64,000 nt of DNA from Bacteroidales bacterium (GTDB lineage Bacteria; Bacteroidota; Bacteroidia; Bacteroidales; UBA932), in NCBI GenBank assembly GCA_011620605.1, contig WOYW01000016.1:310001-374000 (forward strand), read 5' to 3'. Position numbers and translations under genes: made by a program. Shown here one piece after another: positions 37,374 through 44,509 of this stretch. How positions within the stretch are numbered: position 1 is the first letter of the stretch; each line of letters starts with the position of its first letter. The notes below the pieces were generated by a model. That model had not been told where the DNA came from, made no database searches, and saw only the letters and a program-made list of their open reading frames with translations.

Positions 37374-37979
37374 CTAACGGCGGCCGCTGTAACGGCGCAG
37401 GTTTTCTGCCGTAACGGGAAGTCCTCTCATTTCCAGCTTTTCAGATGCCGTACGGGCCATGGGAACGGCTATCCATAATATAATGTATACCCAGAAGCCC
37501 ACACTTCCCAGGAACAGAGTAGCTACGGCCAGGACTCGGGTTAAAACCGGGTCACAATTGAAATAAGCTGCCAAACCACTGCAGACACCGCCTACCATAG
37601 TGTCTTCCGGATCACGGTAGAGACGTTTGCGCGGTTTTTCACCAGTCCCGTTGTAACGGTCATATCCGGTATAATCGTAGCGACGGCGTGATTTGCGCGT
37701 ATCTTCTCCGGCTTCCTCCCGGGGACCGGATTCATTGGGATAGCCTAGCTGTGAGATCACACGTTCGACGACGGCCAATGTAACCACTTCGCTTTTTCCT
37801 TTGGTGTATTCGTAAAAAAGTTCGGCGATCCGCTGTTCCACATCCTCCATGACCTCGGGCGCTTCGTGGCTTTCCATTTCACTGCGGAAACGCTCCAGAT
37901 ACAGGTCAAGTCTCTGATATGCATCTTCTTCAATAACAAAGCTGCTTCCGCCAATGCCAACATTCATTACTTTTTTCAT
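37374..37979 (-). CDS. Small PspC-domain membrane protein
   Basis: 201 aa: a soluble N-terminus (FVIEEDAYQRLDLYLERFRSEM, EDVEQRIAELFYEY) paralogous to that of the larger PspC protein, a basic Tyr/Arg-rich linker (~92-115) and a PspC domain with two membrane helices (KRLYRDPEDTMVGGVCSGLAAYF, ~118-180). First gene of pspC-padR-pspC. Its -7 box TATCTTTG is at 38023-38030 (minus), about 45 nt upstream. The shared N-termini suggest the two PspC proteins work in one complex. Confidence 0.87.
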   Translation of the reverse strand: MKKVMNVGIGGSSFVIEEDAYQRLDLYLERFRSEMESHEAPEVMEDVEQRIAELFYEYTKGKSEVVTLAVVERVISQLGYPNESGPREEAGEDTRKSRRRYDYTGYDRYNGTGEKPRKRLYRDPEDTMVGGVCSGLAAYFNCDPVLTRVLAVATLFLGSVGFWVYIILWIAVPMARTASEKLEMRGLPVTAENLRRYSGRR

Positions 37980-38044
37980 AGTTTTTTCTTCAGTATGTGT
38001 GTTTCATTAGAATTTTACGCCACAAAGATATATAAAAATTTTGA

Positions 38045-38063
38045 TACCTTGTATCGCAAGGTA
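38045..38063. promoter_or_regulatory. Inverted repeat TACCTTG-tatcg-CAAGGTA, candidate PadR operator
   Basis: Perfect 7-bp arms, 5-nt spacer, placed in the -33 region of the pspC-padR-pspC promoter (-7 box 38023-38030). Fits repression by the encoded PadR. Confidence 0.65.
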
Positions 38064-38118
38064 CTAAATAATCAAAAAATATTTAAAAAATAGAGATTCA
38101 ATTATCTTTGTACCTATA

Positions 38119-38294
38119 ATGGAAAGTATAAAAGAGATCTTTAAGATCGGGAACGGGCCGTTATCGTCACAGCGCCCACGTGTGGCATTGGTTTTGACGC
38201 AGTTATAGAAGCCATGAAACGTACAGGCCACGATCTGCCTTCATTGTACAAAGAAACTTCAGAAGGCGGACTGGCCGTTGTTTTGGAACAATGA
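38119..38294 (+). pseudogene. Collapsed L-serine dehydratase gene (internal deletion and frameshift)
   Basis: Starts like single-chain L-serine ammonia-lyase ([17 protein letters not shown]...), then in another frame shows VTAPTCG, a mid-protein active-site-region motif of the same family, directly followed by the enzyme's C-terminus ([29 protein letters not shown]) and a TGA. In the first frame translation ends at TAG after about 30 codons. So most of a ~400-residue gene is gone and the rest is out of frame. It keeps a promoter-like TATCTTTG 8 nt before the ATG. It fills most of the 37980-38348 gap before trxA. Confidence 0.8.
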
Positions 38295-38348
38295 ACAAAT
38301 TTCCTAATTTTACAATCAACAATATTGAACAAACCTAACAGAAAAATT

Positions 38349-38669
38349 ATGAGTCAAATAGTAACAGACGACAATTTCAACACGGTTGTATTAAAATCAA
38401 CCGTTCCGGTATTGGTGGATTTTTGGGCTGCCTGGTGCGGTCCGTGCCGCCAGATATCACCCATCGTGGATGAACTCTCACAGGAAATGGGGGATAAGAT
38501 ACTGGTCTGTAAATGTGATGTGGACGAAGCCACTGAAATACCCGCACGGTATATGATCCGCAGTATTCCCACTTTATTGTTTTTTAAAGACGGGGAGTTG
38601 GTACACAAAATTGTCGGTGCTACAAATAAACAAACAATAGAAGAAAAACTGAAATCATTGCTAAATTGA
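38349..38669 (+). CDS. trxA: Thioredoxin
   Basis: 106-aa cytoplasmic disulfide reductase with active site WCGPC (FWAAWCGPCRQI, around residue 30), the cis-proline segment RSIPTLLFF and a C-terminal VGATNKQTIEEKL. The ATG at 38349 (MSQIVTDD) is preferred over 38325. It stands 54 bp behind the serine-dehydratase remnant and just before a small beta-barrel gene. Confidence 0.96.
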   Translation: MSQIVTDDNFNTVVLKSTVPVLVDFWAAWCGPCRQISPIVDELSQEMGDKILVCKCDVDEATEIPARYMIRSIPTLLFFKDGELVHKIVGATNKQTIEEKLKSLLN

Positions 38670-38674
38670 TTATT

Positions 38675-39289
38675 ATGAAAAAACATCTGATCGTTTTAAC
38701 ACTTATGCTGTGCGTTGGTACGGCAGCATTGGCCCAAGGAAGTTTTGTAGTGAAGGCCGGGTTGAATTTTAACACCCTTCAGGACATTCATATTGATAAC
38801 GTTGAACAATCCTGGAATTCACAGACCGGTTTTCATGCCGGTATAGGTGCCCAGTACAGAATACCCCTGATGGGACTCTCTTTCCAGCCGGAACTGCTTT
38901 ACAGCCGCATGCGCACCGATATCCTGGGTGAAGTCAGCGACCATTCTTATGGATTCCGCCTGGATTACCTGGAAGTTCCCTTGAACATCCAGTGGGGGAT
39001 CAACATCCTGTTCCTGAGGCCTTATATTTTTGCTGCACCTTACGTAAGGTATGCATTGGCCAAAGGCGATTTGCTTGAAAACGTAGCCTGGGAAGACCTG
39101 AACAGGTTTAACTACGGGCTGAGCCTGGGAGCCGGTATTGAGATATGGAAATTTCAGGTTTCTGGCAAATACAGCTGGAGCTTTGGACAACTGGCACCGG
39201 GCGGATCACTCCACATAAATTCGGATGACTGGCAGCTGGACGACGCCAATTTCAAAGGGTTTGAACTATCCGTAGCCTTTCTCTTCTGA
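38675..39289 (+). CDS. Outer-membrane beta-barrel protein, PorT-like
   Basis: 204 aa with a signal peptide (cut after AALAQ) and a mature part of alternating strands ending in the aromatic residue of AFLF, as outer-membrane barrels do. The opening GSFVVKAGLNFNTLQD and glycine-flanked strands fit the PorT/OmpW-like 'outer membrane protein beta-barrel' families common in Bacteroidota. Probably an eight-strand barrel. Starts 5 bp after trxA; function unknown. Confidence 0.75.
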   Translation: MKKHLIVLTLMLCVGTAALAQGSFVVKAGLNFNTLQDIHIDNVEQSWNSQTGFHAGIGAQYRIPLMGLSFQPELLYSRMRTDILGEVSDHSYGFRLDYLEVPLNIQWGINILFLRPYIFAAPYVRYALAKGDLLENVAWEDLNRFNYGLSLGAGIEIWKFQVSGKYSWSFGQLAPGGSLHINSDDWQLDDANFKGFELSVAFLF

Positions 39290-39295
39290 CAGACA

Positions 39296-40267
39296 ATGTA
39301 TGAAACAGAACGGATCCGGCAGTTTTTGGGAGACCATTGGAAGGCTTTCCGGGACATCCTAAAGACTGCCCTGGATTCTCCGTATGCATACCTTTCTTCC
39401 CTGGATGCATACATTTTTAACAAACCAGGCAAGCAATTGCGCCCTGCCCTGGTTCTATGTACCGCCGGACTTTGTGGTACCCCCGGGGCGCTGAGCCATG
39501 CCGTGGCGGCTGTTGCCGAGATGATCCACACGGCCACACTCCTTCACGACGATGTTGCAGATAACGCCTCTACCCGCAGGGGGATGAGGAGTGTTCAAAA
39601 ACAATTTGGTCCGGCCACTTCCATCCTTTTGGGAGATTACTGGTTTGCGCGTGCTTTCCGGGTCCTTGTGGATTACGACGGATTGAACCTTCTTCCCCTG
39701 TATGCAGAGGCCATTCAGGCTCTCAGTGAAGGAGAGATCCTGCAGCTGGAAAAAGGCCGGACGCTGGATATCTCTTTAAACGAATATTATTCGGTGTGTG
39801 AAAAAAAGACGGTATCCCTATTCCGGACGTCCATGGTTTCGGGGGCCCTGTCTGTTCCCGAAAAGGAAATATCGACTGCGTACATGCCTGTCATTGAAAA
39901 AGCGGCCTACCATATGGGAATGGCATTCCAGATCAACGACGATATAATGGATTACTGCCCCGTAGCTGAAGCCGGCAAACCCTGTTACCAGGATATTGCC
40001 GAATCAAAGATCACTTTGCCCCTGTTAGGTGCGCTGGCCAATGCAGGAGAAGATATCTTCCGTTCCCGCATTGCCGGCTGGATCCGCCGGGTGGAAGAGG
40101 AAGACCGGGAAGCCCTTTCCGAAATCATCCGGTTTGTGAAAGATTATGAAGGCATTGAATATGCCCGAAAAGTGTGGCTTCATCACAACATGAAAGCGCA
40201 GGAGCAACTCAATGCCCTGCCGCCTTCGCAGTGGAGGGATTGCCTGTTGAAAATCTTAGGTACGTAA
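39296..40267 (+). CDS. Polyprenyl (trans-isoprenyl) diphosphate synthase
   Basis: 323-aa all-trans prenyl synthase that condenses isopentenyl diphosphate units, likely for the menaquinone side chain. Both aspartate-rich motifs are present: LLHDDVADNASTRRG (DDxxD, ~residue 82-90) and FQINDDIMDY (second DDxxD, ~215-220), plus GKQLRP near residue 43. Chain length cannot be told by eye. Starts 6 bp after the barrel gene. Its last 59 bp overlap the end of the convergent trmB. Confidence 0.92.
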   Translation: MYETERIRQFLGDHWKAFRDILKTALDSPYAYLSSLDAYIFNKPGKQLRPALVLCTAGLCGTPGALSHAVAAVAEMIHTATLLHDDVADNASTRRGMRSVQKQFGPATSILLGDYWFARAFRVLVDYDGLNLLPLYAEAIQALSEGEILQLEKGRTLDISLNEYYSVCEKKTVSLFRTSMVSGALSVPEKEISTAYMPVIEKAAYHMGMAFQINDDIMDYCPVAEAGKPCYQDIAESKITLPLLGALANAGEDIFRSRIAGWIRRVEEEDREALSEIIRFVKDYEGIEYARKVWLHHNMKAQEQLNALPPSQWRDCLLKILGT

Positions 40268-40913
40268 TGGGCTTTCCCTGTTCCAGGAATTGTTTTTCAT
40301 AAAAAGTCCTGACTGTAAGCACCGGATCTTCTGCCGGCCTTTTTTTGTTACCGTATATATCGGGATCGGCTTCCAGTAAGGTCATATCTGACCGGTTTTC
40401 AACAACTTCCCGGGTATAGTCGTGAAGTTCCCGGCTGTCGGTTTTCAAATGTATTATCCCACCGGGATCTAGAAATGAAAGGTAACGATTCAAAAAACGG
40501 GGCGAGGTCAGCCGTTTGTTTTCTTTACGCGGCTGTGGATCGGGGAACGTGATCCAGATCTGTGATACTTCAGCGGCAGTAAAAAAACTTTCAATAAGCT
40601 CAATCCGGGTTCGGATGAATGCTACGTTTTCCAGCTTTTCTTCCAGGGCCGTTTTTGCGCCACGCCATAACCGGGCCCCTTTTACATCTATACCAATATA
40701 ATTAACGGATTTGTTCAGGCGTGCCAGCACCAGGGTGTATTCCCCCTTACCGCACCCCAATTCCAGGACCAGCGGATTATCATTTCCAAAGATTTTTTGC
40801 TTCCAGGACCCTTTCAGGTAATAATCCTTATTGAAAACCTCCTGGAAGGAGGCCTGGAAAAGATTGGGAAACGTTTCGTTTTCCCGGAATCTGCGTATTT
40901 TATCTTTGCCCAT
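40209..40913 (-). CDS. trmB: tRNA (guanine46-N7)-methyltransferase
   Basis: SAM-dependent enzyme forming m7G46 in tRNA variable loops; 234 aa. Motif I LELGCGKGEYTLVLA (~55), IGIDVKGARLWRGAK, and the family hallmark TFPDPQPRKENKRLTSPRFL (~125-145; W of the usual DPWP replaced by Q). The ATG lies inside the 3' end of gldH (14-bp overlap). Last gene of the TPR-holB-ricT-gldH-trmB operon; tail overlaps the prenyl synthase gene by 59 bp. Confidence 0.95.
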   Translation of the reverse strand: MGKDKIRRFRENETFPNLFQASFQEVFNKDYYLKGSWKQKIFGNDNPLVLELGCGKGEYTLVLARLNKSVNYIGIDVKGARLWRGAKTALEEKLENVAFIRTRIELIESFFTAAEVSQIWITFPDPQPRKENKRLTSPRFLNRYLSFLDPGGIIHLKTDSRELHDYTREVVENRSDMTLLEADPDIYGNKKRPAEDPVLTVRTFYEKQFLEQGKPITYLRFSTGNPSTAKAAGH

Positions 40914-41364
40914 AACCGGTTTCTTTCATCAGCACTCCTATCAATACTATTCCCTGCAGTGTTTTTTCCGGCATATTGTGCGCTATGCGCCAGGGATAAA
41001 AAGAGGCATCAGTACGGAAGCCCAAAGAATCCAATGGGAACCGGTAGTCCAGGAAACAACCTGCAGGCAATGCATTTTCCGGAATCAGGGGAAACCACAA
41101 CGTATCTTTAGCCCCCGGATGTGTTACAACTACTGACAGGTATGAATAAGGGTAATCTTGTGTAACGCGTATATCCATGTATGCATGGTAGAGGGCTGAT
41201 GTATCGGGAACCGGAAGTACCAGTTCCAGGTTGTTGTATTTATTCCACACGGCGTCGGCAAGATGAATTTGTTGCTGACTGGCCACAGGTGAAGAACAGG
41301 ATACCGGCCCCAAAAGAAAAATCCACAAAACAAGGGGCCCGATCTTACGATTGTTTAGGACCAT
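40900..41364 (-). CDS. gldH: GldH-like lipoprotein
   Basis: 154-aa lipoprotein (lipobox in LLGPVSC) with the GldH pattern: VWNKYNNLELVLPVPDTS, MDIRVTQDYPYSYLSVVV and a late FYPWRIAHNM...GIVLIGVLM. GldH is needed for gliding in Flavobacteria, but Bacteroidales relatives keep it beside PSP1 without gliding. The ATG at 41364 (MVLNNRK) lies inside the ricT 3' end, and the gene overlaps trmB by 14 bp. Assignment relies partly on this conserved gene order. Confidence 0.7.
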   Translation of the reverse strand: MVLNNRKIGPLVLWIFLLGPVSCSSPVASQQQIHLADAVWNKYNNLELVLPVPDTSALYHAYMDIRVTQDYPYSYLSVVVTHPGAKDTLWFPLIPENALPAGCFLDYRFPLDSLGFRTDASFYPWRIAHNMPEKTLQGIVLIGVLMKETGYGQR

Positions 41365-42493
41365 TTTTACGGTGGTTGTTTTTCCTTCGTTTGTTTTTCT
41401 GTTTTTTGTCAAAGCGGGTTATGCTTTCTTCCCCGGCAGCCGATTTGAATCCGTTCAGATCTTCGTTGCTACGGGGTTTTGCGTAGAGAGAAGCCACTTT
41501 GACCCCCTGCCGGTTGGCGGCAAGCATTTCCCGGACTTTTTTGGCGGCGACCGGTTGCATTTCACTCATGCTGTGAGGATCCCGGCTGAACCACATAGTT
41601 CCTTTCAAGACATCTGTCTTGACCAGGTAAACCGGCCCGTCTTCGGTCTCAATGGGGTTGCTGACTTCGGGTATATCTTTCAGCGCGTCCATATAGACAG
41701 GCGTTTCGTAATCTATACAGCATTTGAGCTTGGAACACTGTCCGGCCAGTTTCTGGGGATTCATGGACAAATCCTGGATCCGGGCAGATTGGGTGGTAAC
41801 GGAATTAAAATCCACCATCCAACGGCTGCAGCACAATTCCTGGCCGCATACACCCAGTCCGCCAATCAACCCGGCCTCTTGTCTGGCCCCAAATTGTCTC
41901 ATTTCTATGCGAATACAAAATTCAGAGGCAAATAATTTGATCAGCCGGCGGAAATCCACCCGCTCATCTGCTATGTAATAAAATATAGCTTTGGTCCCGT
42001 CTCCCTGGAATTCCACGTCCCCGATCTTCATCTGCAAACCTTCGGCCGCGGCTATCCGGCGAGCCCGGATCATTACATGGTGTTCCCGGGCAATGGCTTC
42101 CTGCCATTTTTCCAGGTCCAGCAATTTGGCTTTCCGGTAAATTTTTCTGAATTCGTACGTTTGGGGATTCAACTTGTGGCGGTTCATCTGTTTCAATACA
42201 AGTGGGCCCGCCAGGCTTACCAGTCCAATGTCGTGACCGGTGGCTGCCTCTACCGCTACAATGTCCCCGACTTTTAAATTAACATCGGAAGCATTCCGGT
42301 AAAATCCCTTATGCGTGTTTTTAAAACGGACTTCAAAAATATCGTTGTATTGCTGAAGGTCCAGCCCTTCCATCCAGTTGTATGTTGCCAGTTTGCAGGT
42401 GCTGTAATTCATGGTGCATGTGAGGTCTCCCCTAGGCGTTCTTTCCACCAGGCATCCGCGTGAACAATCGTGTTTTATATTGTTTTCTTCCAT
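41345..42493 (-). CDS. ricT: PSP1-domain protein (RicT/YaaT type)
   Basis: 382 aa. The PSP1 C-terminal domain carries the conserved cysteine sets GLGVCGQELCCSRWM and QCSKLKCCIDYE (~215-265), which hold Fe-S clusters in Bacillus RicT; an extra Cys-rich N-terminus (HDCSRGCLVERT...) is seen. The C-terminus is a lysine-rich tail. RicT works with RicA/RicF in RNase Y-dependent processing in Bacillus; its role in Bacteroidota is not settled. Follows holB by 11 bp, the usual order for this phylum. Confidence 0.9.
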   Translation of the reverse strand: MEENNIKHDCSRGCLVERTPRGDLTCTMNYSTCKLATYNWMEGLDLQQYNDIFEVRFKNTHKGFYRNASDVNLKVGDIVAVEAATGHDIGLVSLAGPLVLKQMNRHKLNPQTYEFRKIYRKAKLLDLEKWQEAIAREHHVMIRARRIAAAEGLQMKIGDVEFQGDGTKAIFYYIADERVDFRRLIKLFASEFCIRIEMRQFGARQEAGLIGGLGVCGQELCCSRWMVDFNSVTTQSARIQDLSMNPQKLAGQCSKLKCCIDYETPVYMDALKDIPEVSNPIETEDGPVYLVKTDVLKGTMWFSRDPHSMSEMQPVAAKKVREMLAANRQGVKVASLYAKPRSNEDLNGFKSAAGEESITRFDKKQKNKRRKNNHRKNGPKQS

Positions 42494-42504
42494 TAGTTCA
42501 AAGA

Positions 42505-43470
42505 CTATTTCTGCAAAGATAGAAAAAAGTCAAACGCCAGCGAACAGAACAAAGGACGCGCATTGACGTTGCGTTCCAGTTGCTCCAGGGAGGTGTTCAG
42601 CCGGAGGTATATCTTTTGAAAGAAAACATCTCCCATGCGGTTGGCATACCGTGCAGCGGCAGTTTCCTCAGGCTTGTCCAGGAAGGCCAGTTGCGGCACA
42701 CCCAGAAATATCATATAATACTGACGCAGGATCTGCAGGGAGTCGGTCATAAAAGCTTTTTGGACTTCCCGCCCGCGGGAGGCCATATCCTCTGCCCAGT
42801 CCAAAATACCCGAGGGTTTCCCGGCAAAGCACAGGTCCAGGAGGTTTTGCAGGTTTGCGTAAGACTCGGCAGATACAGGCTTGCGGTCTTTTGGGGGCAC
42901 CTGCACCTGCATGCACCTGCTGCGGATGGTGGGAAGCAGTTGATCGGGGCGGTGACTTACCAACAGAAAATAAGTACCGGGGGAAGGTTCTTCCAGGATC
43001 TTGAGTAATTTGTTGGAGGCAGAAATGTTCATGCGCTCGGGAAGCCAGACTATCATTACCCGTGCACCCCCTTCAAACGATTTGAATTGGAGTTTCCGGA
43101 TAATATTTTCCGCTTCCGCTGTCCCTATCGTTCCCTGTTTGTTCTCAATTTCCAGTTTCTCATACCACTGCTGTTCGGTAATATCCGGGTTTTCATGGAA
43201 GGCCTGTCTCCACAGATCAATGAAATCATCGGTAACGGGCATACGGGAAGAGGAAACGCTTTTGGCCCGGTTTACAGGAACTACAAAATGCAGGTCGGGA
43301 TGTATCGCGTTTTGGGCTTTCCGGCAGGAAGGACAAGTCCCGCACGGCTCTCCGTCTTCGGTTTTTTGGGCACAGAGAATGTATTTAGCCAGAGAGAGGG
43401 CTTGCGGTAAAGCACCGGAGCCCTCTTCTCCACTAAATAATATAGCGTGAGACAACGTGTCTATTCGCAC
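42505..43470 (-). CDS. holB: DNA polymerase III delta' subunit (HolB), short N-terminus
   Basis: Clamp-loader subunit, AAA+ fold, 321 aa. Zinc-binding cysteines in CGTCPSCRKA, the ILEEPSPGTYFLLVSHRPDQLLPTIRSRC segment (arginine finger region) near 165-190. The P-loop position reads SGEEGSGALPQA with no lysine, as expected of a non-hydrolysing delta'. The only usable start is GTG at 43470, inside the end of the TPR gene (10-bp overlap); this leaves out about 25 residues (the usual first helix before HAxLF). Either the protein is truly short, or it uses a rarer start. Confidence 0.9.
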   Translation of the reverse strand: MRIDTLSHAILFSGEEGSGALPQALSLAKYILCAQKTEDGEPCGTCPSCRKAQNAIHPDLHFVVPVNRAKSVSSSRMPVTDDFIDLWRQAFHENPDITEQQWYEKLEIENKQGTIGTAEAENIIRKLQFKSFEGGARVMIVWLPERMNISASNKLLKILEEPSPGTYFLLVSHRPDQLLPTIRSRCMQVQVPPKDRKPVSAESYANLQNLLDLCFAGKPSGILDWAEDMASRGREVQKAFMTDSLQILRQYYMIFLGVPQLAFLDKPEETAAARYANRMGDVFFQKIYLRLNTSLEQLERNVNARPLFCSLAFDFFLSLQK

Positions 43471-44414
43471 TTCAATTCGGTTTTGATCTTGTATTCCGCT
43501 ATGGATTTAAAATTGGGATCATTCAGGATCTTGTTGTAATAAGCACATGCATTGGCTTTGTCTCCAAGCCCTTCATATACCACTGCAAGACGGTAATATG
43601 TAGTGTTGATGTCTTTTGCCTGGGGATCGCTTTTCATGACTTTTTCCCAGGCGGTCAAAGCTTCCGGAAAGCGTTTCAGTTCCATGGCCGCCAGGCCAAG
43701 AAGCTTGTTGGACTGTGTATTGTCAACATACTTAATGGCGTTTGAGGAAGCTTCGTAAACCTTTTCCCAATCCTTGTTCTTTTGTGCATTGACGGCTTTT
43801 CTCAAAAAGATGGAAGCCGAGAGACGTTGGGCATTCTGTTCCTGGCCCAGTTCAGCCGCTTTTTCCAGGGCTGCAAGGGCTTCGTCTTCCAGACCGTTGT
43901 TTGCCGAGGCCTGTCCCAGGCGCAGGTATGCCACCCCGTTTGACGGATCAAATTCCAGGGATTTTTTGTAATTTTCAATGGCCAGTGCGAAATCTTTCTT
44001 CCCGAATGCCTCATTGGCAATGATGTAATATATTTTGGATTTCAGATCTGTTACTTCTTCCGGGATCCCGGATGCATCACCATAGGCCAGGGCTGTTTCT
44101 ACGGCTTTGTCCAGAACTGGCAGAGAAGCGGCGCCGTCTCCGTTGGCAGCCATTTCTTTGGCCTGACGCAGATAGAGCTGGGGAATCAGGTTTTTGCAAT
44201 CCGTAACAACGGAAGCTCCTTCTTCACCCAGTGAAGCTCCCAGGTCCAGTGCCTTGTTAAGCTGTTCTATGGCGTTGGCGTAATTGCCTTCCTGTGCGGC
44301 GGTAGCTCCCAGATTGTAAGCCTCAATGGCGGCGTTGAGGTCCTGTGCCTGCAGAAAACCCGCACAGGCGATTAAAAGCACAACAGTGGCGCAAAAAGTT
44401 TTGAATCTTTTCAT
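43461..44414 (-). CDS. Periplasmic TPR-repeat protein
   Basis: 317 aa with a signal peptide (cut after GFLQAQ) and tetratricopeptide repeats across the mature part: AIEAYNLGATAAQEGNYANAI, LAIENYKKSLEFDPSNGVAYLRLGQ, and a closing GDKANACAYYNKIL. A scaffold for protein contacts; partners unknown. First gene of the holB-ricT-gldH-trmB operon. Its -7 box (CAAAAATA, minus, 44454-44461) stands back to back with that of the M16-like gene. Confidence 0.85.
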   Translation of the reverse strand: MKRFKTFCATVVLLIACAGFLQAQDLNAAIEAYNLGATAAQEGNYANAIEQLNKALDLGASLGEEGASVVTDCKNLIPQLYLRQAKEMAANGDGAASLPVLDKAVETALAYGDASGIPEEVTDLKSKIYYIIANEAFGKKDFALAIENYKKSLEFDPSNGVAYLRLGQASANNGLEDEALAALEKAAELGQEQNAQRLSASIFLRKAVNAQKNKDWEKVYEASSNAIKYVDNTQSNKLLGLAAMELKRFPEALTAWEKVMKSDPQAKDINTTYYRLAVVYEGLGDKANACAYYNKILNDPNFKSIAEYKIKTELKCE

Positions 44415-44453
44415 TGTTTAGTATTTATAGAGTTAACAAATGTCTTAATCGAA

Positions 44454-44481
44454 CAAAAATAAAGCTTTTTTTTTACCTTTG
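44454..44481. promoter_or_regulatory. Divergent -7 box pair, TPR gene / M16-like gene
   Basis: CAAAAATA (44454-44461, minus) and TACCTTTG (44474-44481, plus), 12 bp apart, with a T run in the spacer. Confidence 0.6.
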
Positions 44482-44509
44482 CAATTACTTGATACATAAA
44501 TTGTGCCGT

